From Rhabdophis nuchalis (lineage: Eukaryota > Chordata > Lepidosauria > Squamata > Natricidae), in assembly GCA_039707465.1 (NCBI GenBank), contig CM077648.1:16385119-16449118 (forward strand): 64,000 nt of DNA, written 5' to 3'. Below are positions 12,064-22,988 of the stretch, one piece after another. Within the stretch, counting starts at the first letter, position 1; every line of letters starts with the position of its first letter. The position numbers and the translations under genes are program-made. The notes beneath the pieces were generated by a model. It saw only the letters and a list, made by a program, of their open reading frames with translations. It did no database searches and was not told the DNA's origin.

Positions 12064-12636
12064 TGACCTAGGCTTCCCCAGCAGCACGAAGCTGAGTCCT
12101 CATCCCGATAAACCCCTTTTATTTAATTTCCAGTGAATTCCTCTCCAGCAAAGTCTTTCCTCTCCCACAGTCTTTCAAGATAGCGCACAATTACCGATCT
12201 TTATCAGGCTTGGAGAATGGCCAGGCAGATATCTTTCAGACACTGCAATACTTGGCAAGAATGCAGGAATGAACTAATGGTCTCCTGCAAACACCCTTCC
12301 TCTTTCATTCCTCTTTTATTCCCTATGGGAGGGTCCATTCACCGTCCACCTGTGGCCTAAGTCCCAAGTCGACCCTTGTTTCTTAGCTGTTCCCTTCATC
12401 TGGCAACTCTGCGCATGCGCACACTGGGAACAGACTCCAGCTGTTTGTCTGTCTCACTGATGTCTGACTCCAAAGGCAGCTGATAACTGTCAGATGGCCC
12501 TGGCCCCATCTCTGCCTCTGACACAGAGCCCTCATCAGAGCCTTCCCCAGACTCCAGGAGTGGCCCATGTTCCTCCCCAACCTCCTCACTGTCCGAATCT
12601 GCTGCCAGCTCCAATGGCCTCTGGTAGGCCACAACA
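12059..12636 (-). mobile_element. solo LTR (retroelement, class uncertain)
   Basis: On the minus strand the sequence begins TGTTGTGGCC and ends GGTCAGAACA, giving TG...CA ends with TGTT/AACA inversion. It contains a TATA-like GGGAATAAAAGAGG and a later AATAAA (in AAATTAAATAAAAGG) in the right order for an LTR promoter and poly(A) signal. An acidic open frame lies in the upstream part (12396-12632). The left end abuts the palindrome and the right end a GATA array, so the target duplication cannot be read. Related relics lie at 33813 and 44009-45383. Confidence 0.55.
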
Positions 12637-12638
12637 CA

Positions 12639-12640
<2 letters not shown>

Positions 12641-12718
<78 letters not shown>

Positions 12719-12741
12719 GTAGATAGATAGATAGATAGATA
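12641..12741. repeat. (GATA)n microsatellite
   Basis: About 100 bp of GATA repeats with one GGTA interruption. It is of the Bkm type common in snakes. Confidence 0.95.
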
Positions 12742-12960
12742 GTTTTTACTGTTGCACCATTTAATTTTCTCTTCTTTCCAAAACTCTTTCTTAACTGAAT
12801 ATCATAAATGCTACCAGAAAATAAATGTACTTTTTATCAGTACTGTTCTGTTCAGAATTAACAAGCTCTCCAGGGAACAATTGGAGAAATTTAATTCACT
12901 GGTTATCTTATACCTCTCCCTCAGGGGAGAAGGATAATCCTTAGTGTATTGTAATATAGG

Positions 12961-13012
12961 AAGTGAAACTACACACACACACGCACACACACACACACAT
13001 ATATAGATCCGG
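12961..13012. repeat. (AC)n module with GTGAAACT / AGATCCGGGC borders
   Basis: A CA tract with one CG interruption, preceded by AGTGAAACTACACAC and followed by ATATATAGATCCGGGC. The same borders flank the AC tract inside the hAT hairpin at 10385-10450. Confidence 0.7.
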
Positions 13013-13344
13013 GCCTCTGTCTTGATGTATAAATAGCAGTTTGAAATGCTCCTTGCCATTGCCAGAATTTCTACGTGCATAATCCTCAGTGAAAAATAAA
13101 GGGATATATGTGCACACAGCAGTAATTACCAGAAACATTTTTTGCACAACAGCTTTTAATACGGTTCTCCAATGTGTCATTTCAATAATTGTGGTTCCCC
13201 GAGCAGAGCACTTTTGGAAGCTTTGTGCCGGATGTTTTTCCTGAAATTCACAGAACGGACACCATGACACATAACTTGATGAGCAGTACAGCTTCTCGAA
13301 GGCCATTCCATTTTCCCAAAGTGGTATACAGGGTGGGTATAATC

Positions 13345-13809
13345 CAGTGGTGGGTTTCAAAAAATTTTTAGAACCTCTTCTGTAGGTGTGACCTGCTTTG
13401 TGGGAGTGGCTTGCCAGCCATGTGACCGAGTGGGAGTGTCTTGGCAGTCATGTAAGTGGGCAGGCGTGGCCAACTTGTAAAATGTGGTGAAACTCACTTA
13501 ACAACGTCCTTGCTTAGCAAACCAAAATGTTGGCTCAGAAACTCTGGCATTTGAAGCACGCAAGTCTTGAAGCTGTCAAGTTACAAGACCCTTGCACCCC
13601 TAACCCTTTAGAAAAAAACCCCAGGGTTGTTCAAACTTGACAGCTTTAAGACTTGTGGACTTCAACTCCAAGAATTCCTCCTCTCGCTTTTCATCTTGAT
13701 GATGTGCAGACGGGCAGGGAGAGGGAGCTGGAACCGGTTCTAAACGGAATTGTAGATTTGTGGAACCTCTTCTATAGAAGAGATTAGAACTGGCAGGAAC
13801 GCACTTCTG
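13345..13809 (+). mobile_element. non-autonomous hAT-like element with 8-bp TSD
   Basis: It starts CAGTGGTGGGTTTC and ends GAACGCACTTCTG. GTATAATC flanks it at 13337-13344 and 13810-13817 (perfect). Inside are outward-facing halves of the palindromic family (GCACGCAAGTCTTGAAGCTG near 13556 and CAGCTTTAAGACTTGTGGAC near 13640). Those halves suggest acquisition or rearrangement of a second element. Confidence 0.7.
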
Positions 13810-13817
13810 GTATAATC

Positions 13818-14184
13818 CCACAAGTCATCATTTCTGTTAAAGGCTCAGGTGATGTCTGTGCTGGGTGTACTGATGTCAGTTACCAACTATGGCCTTTTCC
13901 GGAATAACCTAGTTACAGTTGATCTTATGCTGCTCATCTCATGTTTAGTTTGTAAGGTGCTTGTTCTGGAAGTCAGAGCTTATTAAGTTTCAATGACCAA
14001 TAACTGAATGGCCTATGTATAGGTTACACTTTTGCTGAATTAATTACAGCAGTTGCTACTTAGCTCTGAAACATGGTTACATTTGATTACGACATACAAA
14101 ACTCTGAATAACTTGGAAACAGGATACCCATCAAGATCATGTTCATTTATGACGCCAAAAGCCACTGAAACCATCTTCCACACT
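13818..14184. other. unique sequence, no gene recognised
   Basis: Nothing recognised beyond ordinary AT-rich DNA. Confidence 0.4.
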
Positions 14185-14528
<344 letters not shown>

Positions 14529-14594
14529 CTGCCTAAAATAATGATCAAACCAATCCATCTTCTCATATGGTGATGTTTTTACTTCACTAGTCCT

Positions 14595-14811
14595 TGATGA
14601 CTATAGGGGGCGCCACTCATCTCCATTTCAAGGTCATGAACCAGAGCTGTCCAAAGACATTTCCGTGGTCATGTGACCAGCCATCTAACCCACCAAAGTG
14701 GTACCTATTTATCTACTTGCATTTGCATGCTTTTGAACCGCTAAGGGGGCAGGAACAAAACAAACCTTGGGGCGCTCGCTCTGTTGAATGATGCTCGGGT
14801 CTCGAACTTAT
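14595..14811 (-). mobile_element. Sauria SINE, partial
   Basis: The minus strand carries the Sauria-type body (TGCAAATGCAAGTAGATAAA, GGTCACATGACCACGG, GGAGATGAGTGGCGCCCCC). The tRNA-derived head is cut at about 14811, where an L2 tail follows. Known only from lepidosaurs, this SINE supports a squamate source. Confidence 0.7.
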
Positions 14812-14880
14812 AATAATAATAATAATAATAATAAATTTTTATTTATAGACCGCTGATCTTCTGATCTTCTGATCTTCTGA
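14812..14880 (-). mobile_element. minimal L2 3' tail plus (GATCTTCT)4
   Basis: AAT repeats followed by AATTTTTATTTATAGACCGC are an inverted L2 3' terminus. They are followed by a short TGATCTTC tandem repeat. Confidence 0.5.
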
Positions 14881-15455
14881 TACGGAAATAATACTTTAGT
14901 TCAAATATTTTCTCCTTGATTTGAGACTTATCACCACCTTGAAAAGCTTAACCAACCTTGATCCTTCCCATTACCTGAACATTTTCACCTCCTCTATACT
15001 AATCTATAATAGCAGGAAAACTACTTTTCTGCCCCTTACAGACTTAATAACAATTTTTAGAAGTGCAATCCCTCTTCTTCCTCATTACATATTCAACTCT
15101 AAAATACACACAGTATGGCTCTGCTCTGGTTAAAGCATCTGTTTAGAGCTCCATGGGTCACATATGTCAGCCCTTACTCTTCCAGTAATATTTCATCACT
15201 GCTATGGTTCCTGCAGACCCCGGAGGCCTAAATAAATAAATGTACAGTAGTGTAATTGAACAGAAAGAAAATTATCCCCCAGCTACGGACAGTCATTCCT
15301 TGGAGACACAGCAGCACATCCAATCTAACAACAGGAGTAATTGTCACAATAGGATTTTCTCATTTTCTCATGTTCCTGAAAACAAACTTTATAATTATTC
15401 AGAATGCACCATTTTAAGAGGCTGTGGATGGAAGGGAAAGAAAGTTGATCTTCTT
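14881..15455. other. unique sequence, no gene recognised
   Basis: Short open frames only, with no recognised domain or repeat. Confidence 0.4.
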
Positions 15456-15463
15456 CCTTGAAT

Positions 15464-15725
15464 CAGTGGTGGGTTCCTACCAGTTCAGGCCGGTTTGGTT
15501 GAACTGGTAGTGGTTGGGCGGCCTGGGTCGCTGGAACTGGCAGTAATGCAGGCCTGCCACGCCCCTGAACCAGTTCCCCGGCATGCGCCGTTGGCACCAC
15601 CATCTTATTTTTCACGTCCGCGCATGCGCAGAACAATTTTAATTGCACTGCGCATGCGTGCACAACATGCATCATGTGCATCAAGCACGTAAATGATCAG
15701 TAGTGTTTGCTGGAACCCATCCCTG
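15464..15725 (+). mobile_element. non-autonomous hAT-like element with 8-bp TSD
   Basis: The ends are CAGTGGTGGGTTCCTACC and GGAACCCATCCCTG. CCTTGAAT flanks at 15456-15463 and 15726-15733 are perfect. The interior has CACCATCTTATTTTTC and the CpG-rich GCGCATGCGCAGAACAATTT block that marks this family at 6208, 40742, 44338 and 53700. Confidence 0.75.
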
Positions 15726-15733
15726 CCTTGAAT

Positions 15734-16679
15734 CATAAACTTGTCCAGGTTAATAGTTTGGAGAGACAAGGAAAGCGTTTTTCACCTTGATTGTATTTGT
15801 GCGCAAGGAATTGAGCAGAGCACCAAAACTCCATTTGGGCATCCACGCCAGCTTTCGAAAATCTAATTTAGATCTCCCATCCCAAATCTGAGAATTTAAA
15901 TACTGTTCCTGGGAGAATGACTGACGCTCAAGTTAAAAATAAAAGAAGAGCCCACAGGAAATGGGACTCGTGAATCAGCCAGGCGACTTATCTGTTTTGC
16001 AATTCCGTACGGCTAGAATCAAACGTGTTTGGTTTTTTAGGAAAGAGAGTCTAACATTCTAAGAAACTTTTTTTTTTTTAAAAACGGAAGCTTCCTCGTG
16101 ATCAGAAGGCAGAATAGGCACAATGAGTAAAATCTACAGTTACATTAATGCAGATTTTACTTAGAGGTGTGTATTGTGGATGCATCGCAATACATTCCCC
16201 GCTTTTGCTGCCATTTTGAGTTCACTGCCTTTTTCTAGGTGAGAACAGAGATGGTGGCTGTCTCATTAGTGGGCTGTGGCTGTATTTTCAAGGACAACGA
16301 AAGCATGACTAACATTTTTATTCTCAATTCTGACTTTTTAAGCTTTGTGTCATTCTTCACTGTCGAGCTGCTCAAAGACGAAGCCATTGTTCTGATGGTA
16401 CAGCATCACCCTTGGCATCTTAGAAGATAAGATTGCTAATCATTATAATCTGAAGAGAAATCTATAGCTTGTGCCCTTAAGCCATGTCTGCAATTTGACA
16501 AATGCTACCAGAAGAGCAGAAACATTAATGGGCAGCTTACAGAAGCTCTCTATATTGCTTGAGATGGGTCTTGGCCTAGTTTCAATAGGACTTTGGCAAG
16601 CTGGAATGGGTTCTCTCTTTTCAGCTGCAGGCCATTGCTAAATGAATGTCGCTGAGCTTCTTTGTTCCCCTTTGTTAAC
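15734..16679. other. unique sequence, no gene recognised
   Basis: Nearly 1 kb without recognised repeats. It could hold conserved non-coding DNA, but nothing in the sequence alone shows this. Confidence 0.4.
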
Positions 16680-16905
16680 AGAATGACAGAGCTGGAAGGG
16701 ACCTTGGAGGTCTTCTAGTCCAACCTCCTGCTCAAGCAGGAAGACCTATAATAGTTCAGATCAATGGCTGTCCACTCTCTTCTTAAAAACTTCCAGTGTT
16801 GGAGAATTCACAACTTCTGGAGGCAAGCTGTTCCACTGGTTCATTAACCTAACTGTCAGTAAATTTCTTCTTAGTTCTAGGTTGGTTCTCTAACTTTCTA
16901 TGAAC
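16680..16905 (-). mobile_element. CR1 LINE 3' end
   Basis: CAGAGCTGGAAGGGACCTTG, GTCTTCTAGTCCAACCTCCT and CAACTTCTGGAGGCAAGCTG are inverted CR1 3' text. It ends at the hAT palindrome at 16906. Confidence 0.8.
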
Positions 16906-17014
16906 CAGGGGTGGGGATCTATGACCTTTTTATGACTTGTGGACTTCAACTGGCCCAGAAATTCTGGGAGTTGAAGTCCACAAGTCATAAAAGGGGCATA
17001 GTTCCCTATCCTTG
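16906..17014. mobile_element. hAT-like palindromic MITE, diverged
   Basis: The ends are CAGGGGTGGGGATCTATG and CATAGTTCCCTATCCTTG. The inner arms TTATGACTTGTGGACTTCAA and TTGAAGTCCACAAGTCATAA are perfectly inverted. The 8-bp flanks no longer match. Confidence 0.65.
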
Positions 17015-17041
17015 AACTAGACTAGTCTTCATAGACTAGAG

Positions 17042-17371
17042 TAGGGGTGTCAAACTCAAGTCCCGTGGGCTGGATCCAGCCTGCAATGTGGTCAGATCTG
17101 GCCCACGGGGACATCCTGGGAAATGTAAGGAGCTATCTTGCATCGCTATGGCCCAGTCTACCCAATGCAAAGGGGAAACATCGGGCCAGCGTGACTTCGG
17201 CCCGGTCTCCCAATGCAAAGAGGAAATATGCCAGCAGTTTGGGGAGTGGCATAAAGCTGGTCATGCCCACCCAGCTGATCCCGCCCATTCAGTTGGCCAC
17301 ACCTGGCTGGCCCTCCAAGATCAACCACAGCCCTGATGTGGTCTTCAATGAAATTGAGTGTGACACCCTTG
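17042..17371 (+). mobile_element. non-autonomous hAT-like element with 8-bp TSD
   Basis: 330 bp. The ends are TAGGGGTGTCAAACTCAAG and TTGAGTGTGACACCCTTG, with perfect GACTAGAG repeats at 17034-17041 and 17372-17379. The interior (GGCTGGATCCAGCC, GGCCCACGGGGACAT) is non-coding, and open frames across it are fortuitous. Confidence 0.8.
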
Positions 17372-17523
17372 GACTAGAGAATGACTTGCAAGGCCAATAT
17401 TATCACAATGGAGTTAAAGGTAGAACAAAAAGTAAAGTCCAGCAAACAAGTGTTTTGTTTGGTTTTTAAGAAAAAAAGTACCAGCAACTGCTTCTCTTAT
17501 GGCTAAAATTGGATTACTTAGTG

Positions 17524-17748
17524 CAGGGGTAGTCAACCTTTTTTGACCTACTGCCCACTTTTGTATCTCTGTTAGTAGTAAAATTTTCTAACCGCCCACC
17601 GGTTCCACAGTAATGGTGATTTATAAAGTAGGGAGGTCTATAAATTTAAAAAAGGAAAGTGCTTCAGTATCGGACAAAACCCCCACCACCCACCATGAAA
17701 GCTGGAATGCCCACTAGTGGGCAGTAGGGACCAGGTTGACTACCACTG
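17524..17748 (+). mobile_element. non-autonomous hAT-like element with 8-bp TSD
   Basis: 225 bp. The ends are CAGGGGTAGTCAACCT and AGGTTGACTACCACTG, with perfect ACTTAGTG repeats at 17516-17523 and 17749-17756. It is a different family from its neighbours and has CTGCCCACTTTTG and CCCACTAGTGGGCAG near its ends. Confidence 0.8.
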
Positions 17749-17756
17749 ACTTAGTG

Positions 17757-18565
17757 GCTTGATTACCTTGATCATTTCAAAACCATTTTCTGTTTTGCTA
17801 AATTCAAATGAGGATTGATAAAGAGGAGGGCAAGAGAATATTTATGCCCACTGCTACAAAAAAAAACCCTTCCATATGGTAGGGAAAAAACACGTCTCTA
17901 TGCAATTTTTTTTTTTACTCCAATGGTTATAACAGAGCGATATGCCACAAAGCTTGCTTGCAATATAAGGGAATTGCAAATTGCAATGTGCTCTAGGGAC
18001 ATTATAAAAGCAACGTATTTGAAGCTGCTAATGTTTTTATAGTAAACAATGTGATATTAAGAAGTTAAAAAATGTCTGAAGCATCCCAAAATGCTTTCGT
18101 TTTTCTTTCTCGTATTGCTTTCCCAGCTGATCATTACACAAGGCCAATGGGACTACAGTCTGTGGTTGATTGCTGAAAGAAATTTGACCTCGGAGATTTT
18201 TCACTAAAAAATCCCCACATTGCATTTGTTGGTACTCATTGGAAAGGTTTTTGTCAAATGGATTTCAATTTTGATTATTGCAATTTTGATAATGAATTTT
18301 CCAACTAAAATTGCTTCTAACAGCTGTGGGGAATCCTGGTGTTGTTGTTTTTTAAAGTTAAGCCTATATTTCTTTCAATTTCCCAACTATATGTATGAAA
18401 ATACAGGAGAATCACACAAAGGAACCTGGTTTTCCCTTATTTCTTGTGGGGAAAAAAATGGAAAAAATGGATTATGAAACATTAACATTTTCGTTTAAAA
18501 TGATACGTTAAAAGTTTAATAGAAGCATTTATGTATTGCTACCCAACCATTTTACACTCTCATAT
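17757..18565. other. unique AT-rich sequence, no gene recognised
   Basis: No recognised repeat or exon-like signal. Confidence 0.4.
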
Positions 18566-19110
18566 TAGAATTAGAATTAGAATAACGTTGGAATTAGAAT
18601 AGAGTTGGAAAGGACCTTGGAGGTCTTCTAGTCTAACCCCCTGTTTAGGCAGGAAACCCTATACCATTTCAGACAAATGGTTGTCCAATCTTCAAAGCTT
18701 CCAGTGTTGGAGCATTCACAATTTCTGGTGGCAAGTTGTTCCACTGTTTAATTGTTCTAAAGGAAACATTGTCAGAAAATTTCTCCTTAGTTCTAAGTTG
18801 CTTCTCTCCTTCATTAGTTTCCATCCATTTCTTCTTGTCTGCCCTCAGATGTTTTGGAGAATAGCTTGACTCCCTCTTCTGTGTGGCAGCTCCTTTGAAT
18901 TTGGAATGCTGCTATCAAGTCTCCCCTACTCCTTCTTCTCCTTAAACTAGTCATACCCAATTCCTGCAGCCGTTCTTTATATGTTTTATTTATGCTTTAT
19001 ATATATGTTTTATTTATATGTTATATCTTTATATGTTTTAGCCTCCAGTCCCCTCATCATCTTTGTTGCTCTTCTCTGCTCTTTTCTAGAGTCACAACAT
19101 TTTTTCTACA
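18566..19110 (-). mobile_element. CR1 LINE 3' portion
   Basis: An AATTAG tail at about 18566-18600 is followed by inverted CR1 3' UTR and the ORF2 C-terminus, up to CAGTCCCCTCATCATC and TTTCTAGAGTCACAACA. A small expansion of a TTATATGTTT-type repeat lies at about 18975-19040. Confidence 0.8.
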
Positions 19111-19206
19111 TCATGCCGACCAAAAAACCCAAAATATTATTTCTAAAACCTATAAAACAGGACTGTTTTCAATAATAGAAAATTATAATTTCTAGATGTT
19201 CTAGAC

Positions 19207-19304
19207 CAGGGGTCCCCAACCTTTGCAACTTTAAGTCTGAAGGCTGGAGAAGTCTGGGAGCTGAAGTCCTTCAGACTTAAAGTTGCAAAGGTTGGGGACC
19301 CCTG
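19207..19304. mobile_element. hAT-like palindromic MITE with 8-bp TSD
   Basis: 98 bp. The ends are CAGGGGTCCCCAACCTTTGC and GCAAAGGTTGGGGACCCCTG. TTCTAGAC repeats at 19199-19206 and 19305-19312 are perfect. Confidence 0.85.
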
Positions 19305-19424
19305 TTCTAGACGTTCCAGAATGCTAAAATTGTCACCATTTATTTCTTTGACTGAGCTTATAGTGCTCCAATCATAAAGTACGTCAACCAAAATGTTGCC
19401 TGGTCTCAGAAAACTGAATTAAAG

Positions 19425-19785
19425 ACAGGACAGCTAGTCCTTGACTTACAAACATTCACTTAACAAGCATTTAAAGTTGCAATGGCAGTGAAAAAAGTGA
19501 CTTATGACTAGTACTTATGATTATTGCAGCATCTCTCCAGTCACATAATCAATATTCAGACACTCAGCAACCTCCATGTATTAGAATGTTTTCAGTATCC
19601 CAAGATCACGTGATCACCATTTGCGACCTTCTTAGCCATCTTCTCACAAGCAGTCAATGAGGGAAGCTGAATTCACTTAACAACTGTGTGATTCACTTAA
19701 CAATCGCAGTGATTTACTTAGCAACCATGACAAACTGCCTTGCTTGGCAACTGAAATTCTAGACCCAACGGTGGCTGTACTGTGC
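19425..19785. mobile_element. Tigger/mariner-like MITE
   Basis: AGCTAGTCCTTGACTTACAA at the left, GTGACTTATGAC, ATTCACTTAACAACTGTG and TTGGCAACTGAAATTCTAGA mark the same family as 9903-10293. The ends are eroded. Confidence 0.6.
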
Positions 19786-20124
19786 AATTTTTAAAAAGCC
19801 ATAATAGTTCAATAATATTGCAGAAACTATGTAGCATTTTAGGAACGATAATCAGCATAATCAAATGGAAATCATAGGTCCTGACTGCCTGAGCAACCAT
19901 CTCATCACCATAGGATTCACCAGCTCTGGCAGAAGGGACATGCTGTAGATCGCATCAGCCAAGAAATTATAGTAGTGGGATCCATAAGAAGACCCATTTT
20001 TGCTGTGACTCCCACCTTCCAGAAGATCGTTCCCAGCGATGTGAAATCTGACTTTCCAAAACAGCCTGAAAATCTAGCTCTGCCTACTGGCTTAACACTT
20101 AGCCCTTAACACTTAGACTTACTG

Positions 20125-20322
20125 TATATAACACTTCATAGTGCTTTACAGTCCTCTCTAAGTAATTTACAGAATCAGCATATTGCCCCCAACAATCTGG
20201 ATCTTCATTTTACCAACCTCAGAAGGAGTCAACCTTGAGCCAGTCAGGATCAAATTACTGGCAGTGAGCAGAGTCAGTCCGCAATACTGCATTGTAACCA
20301 CTGTGCCACCACGGATCCCTAA
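20125..20322 (-). mobile_element. tRNA-derived SINE
   Basis: The minus strand reads a tRNA-like head (GTGGTGGCACAGTGGTTACA), then GGTTGACTCCTTCTGAGG and CTGTAAAGCACTATGAAG. It is the same family as the plus-strand copy at 29978-30222. Confidence 0.65.
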
Positions 20323-20462
20323 TGGGGGTGTGTACCTCATTCTGAATGTGGCTAGTAGATTGGAAGAAGATCCAGCCACCATCCCTTTTTATCCAGTTTG
20401 TTGTTATTTTAATGTTTTAATTTTTAATACTCATGATTTTAATGTTTCTAACCTAATTTATA

Positions 20463-20792
20463 CTGTTACTCACTGATAACCCAGTGCTGCCCGGGTATTT
20501 ATTTATCCCAACCCTTCTTCCATGAATGTCAACGCAATTTCTAATGTTAGCTTTTTTTACCTTACCAGAGGGAGCCCCCTTGAGGAGTACTCTGAAGCTG
20601 TTACCATGGCAACTCCACAGCGCTGTACAGTAGAAGCCAGTTTAAGGCACAACAGGCTATATCTATACAGAAGACACACCTTGGGGGGTGTTAGGGGTGT
20701 CTTACCCCCACAGTATTTGTTTCCAGAAGGTAAGTCAATCTGCGTACCAAGTTTGGTTGAAATTGCTCGAGGTGTTCCAGAGTTATGCTGGA

Positions 20793-20839
<47 letters not shown>
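20463..20839. repeat. dispersed repeat ending in (AC)n, copy 1
   Basis: GATAACCCAGTGCTGCCCGG, CCAGAGGGAGCCCCCTTGAG, AGGCACAACAGGCTATATCT and CGTACCAAGTTTGGTTG lead into an AC tract. The same order recurs at 25128-25515. Read on the minus strand, the CCCGGGCAGCACTGGG hairpin near the left end resembles a Helitron 3' end, but this copy lacks the CTAG terminus. Confidence 0.55.
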
Positions 20840-21577
20840 ATTGCAAAATGCTCACTTCATAGCAAGATAGGCAGCATGTGAAACAAACAGACAAACGAAC
20901 AAACAGATAAATATATATCTGCTTTACTGCAGTCATCATGCTAGCTAAATTTTCATATTAAGAAACACTTAACGTTCCGTGCATTTGTATTAATTTTCAC
21001 TAGCACGGAATATTAAAATTAATTTGAATGAAAACTTAAGTTCTCTCAAGATTGATTCCTCTGGTATTTCATAGAACGATGAGACGCCAGGCAGTCTGCA
21101 AGCTTTTAGATGAAAGATGAGTCTGTGAAAGATGGAGCATTCACACGCAGCATGCGATTCCAAAAATACTACATTCAACCGATGAAGATTTCACTTATTT
21201 GTTTGCTCCTGCGGGGAAAAAAACTATCCTTTTAAAGTAAATTCTGCTCTTTCAGAATGAATGAGAACGGGTAGCAAAATAATGTTAGGTTTTTTTCCCC
21301 TGCTAATAATATTCCTGAGTATCTTGCTAATAATATTCCTGCTAATAATATTCCTGAGTAAATGAGTATCTTTCAGTTTTTCAGCACAAGGAAACGTTAC
21401 TTTAACAACGTATAATTTTCAAGCGCGTGTTATGTGAAAAGAATACATTCTTAATGCATATAATAATGCACAATAAAGGCATGTGTATTTTATGTTGAAA
21501 CATATTGAAATTGTTCCAAAATTTAAATATATATATTTAGAGGCAACATAACTTGTGCTTGGAAAAAATTGTATTGT

Positions 21578-21585
<8 letters not shown>
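20840..21585. other. unique AT-rich sequence, no gene recognised
   Basis: It contains a short local duplication of CTAATAATATTCCTGAGTAT near 21305-21365. Nothing else was recognised. Confidence 0.4.

Positions 21586-21666
<81 letters not shown>
21586..21666. repeat. (AG)n microsatellite
   Basis: About 80 bp of AG repeats preceded by two GATA units. Confidence 0.95.
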
Positions 21667-21670
<4 letters not shown>

Positions 21671-21960
21671 TAACATAATTTCCTCTCCTAAAATGAAGTG
21701 AGAAAGAAAATACATAAGCCCGTGAAAAAATGTGTATAGATCTATGTATAGAACTAGAATAGCTTGCTCTGGGTTTAGAGCAAAACTGATAACTCAAACA
21801 AGGAAACTGAACAATTCAGAGTTACCAATAGAACAGGTTTCCTGGTATAACTGAGTTTTGACTTCTGGCTGCAAAGAAACGAACCTCAAAAATCCTGAGG
21901 TGCTATTACCATTTTGAAGTTCCCTTCCTAAAGGTGCCTGCTGAACTCTGTCCAATAAAG

Positions 21961-22066
21961 CAGGGGTCTCCAACCTTTGCAACTTTAAGTCTGAAGGATG
22001 TCAGCTCCCAGACTTCTCCAGCCAGCAAAGCTTCAGACTTAAAGTTGCAAAGGTTGGAGACCCCTG
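21961..22066. mobile_element. hAT-like palindromic MITE with 8-bp TSD
   Basis: 106 bp. The ends are CAGGGGTCTCCAACCTTTGC and GCAAAGGTTGGAGACCCCTG. CAATAAAG repeats at 21953-21960 and 22067-22074 are perfect. The right arm is shortened (GAAGTCC part missing). Confidence 0.85.
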
Positions 22067-22079
22067 CAATAAAGGACAA

Positions 22080-22215
22080 TATTTGTAGCTCAGGGTTGAA
22101 ATGAGGGGTCCTTGGTGCTTTGTGCCACACACACACATACACTCTACAACCCTGACTGGGTTGTTTTCTTGCAGACGTTTCATTAACCAAACTAGGTAAC
22201 AGAATTGGGCGAAAA
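22080..22215 (+). repeat. unclassified dispersed repeat
   Basis: CAGGGTTGAAATGAGG and GGTTGTTTTCTTGCAGACGT, then TTCATTAACCAAACTAGG, recur at 24095-24150, 38195-38250 (inverted) and 43690-43840. They form one family whose class I cannot assign. Confidence 0.45.
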
Positions 22216-22224
22216 AAGGCCCAA

Positions 22225-22447
22225 TACACAAACCGGAAGTTCAGGAATGGACTTCCAGGTTGCCCGTTGGGTCATTTTTCTCCCTCTGGAGGCTTCAGGA
22301 GGGCAAAAAATGGCCGGAAATCAAGGCCGAAAATCAGCTGGCCAGCACGCTCATGTGCGGTGGAGCTGACAGGGCAACACCTCGCGTGCCGTCAGAAATG
22401 GCTTTGCGTGCCACCTGTGGCACCCGTGCCATAGGTTTGCCATCATG
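22225..22447 (+). mobile_element. right part of a hAT-like element
   Basis: AATCAGCTGGCCAGCACGC, GGAGCTGACAGGGCAACACC and GTGCCATAGGTTTGCCATCA match the right half of the complete element at 59594-59934. The left half is missing or diverged. Confidence 0.6.
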
Positions 22448-22645
22448 GGTCTAACCGATTATGTTTCTACAACTGAATACCATTTTGTTGCTGTTTTCTT
22501 GACAGAGATCTTATACTCCCCTAGTTTGGTAACAGGAAGAAGTGAAAGCATTCCCCATCTAACTTTGCAGCGACATTATTTGATTATTGTTAATTATTAA
22601 GGCACAGACAATTTACGTGGTTGTCCTATTGGTACAATGTACTTA

Positions 22646-22978
22646 AAGGTAAACTTTTTCCTTGACCAGTCATGTACGATTCTAGGGAGCAGTGGACATC
22701 CCTGTTTCTTAGCCGAGGAGGCCAGCATTGTCTGAAGACATTTCTGTGATCATGTAATGACTATATGCTAAGGTGCACAGAATGCTGTTATCTTCTCACC
22801 AAAGTGGTACCTATTTATCTACTTGCATTTGCATGCTTTCGAATTGCTAGGTGGGCAGGAGCTGGAGCAAGCGACAGGACCTCACCCTGTCGCACAGTGC
22901 TCGGGTCTTGAACCTGGGCTGCCAGCCTTCCAGCTGACAAGCTCAACATCTTTAACCACTGAGCCATTACTCTGCTAT
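22646..22978 (-). mobile_element. Sauria SINE, nearly full length, 10-bp TSD
   Basis: Perfect 10-bp repeats AATGTACTTA lie at 22636-22645 and 22979-22988. The minus strand starts with the tRNA-derived head (CTCAGTGGTTAAAGATGTTG, GGTTCAAGACCCGAGC) and passes through TGCAAGTAGATAAATAGGTA and GATCACAGAAATG to the AGTTTACCTTTA tail. Such SINEs are retrotransposed by RTE/BovB LINE enzymes. Confidence 0.8.
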
Positions 22979-22988
22979 AATGTACTTA

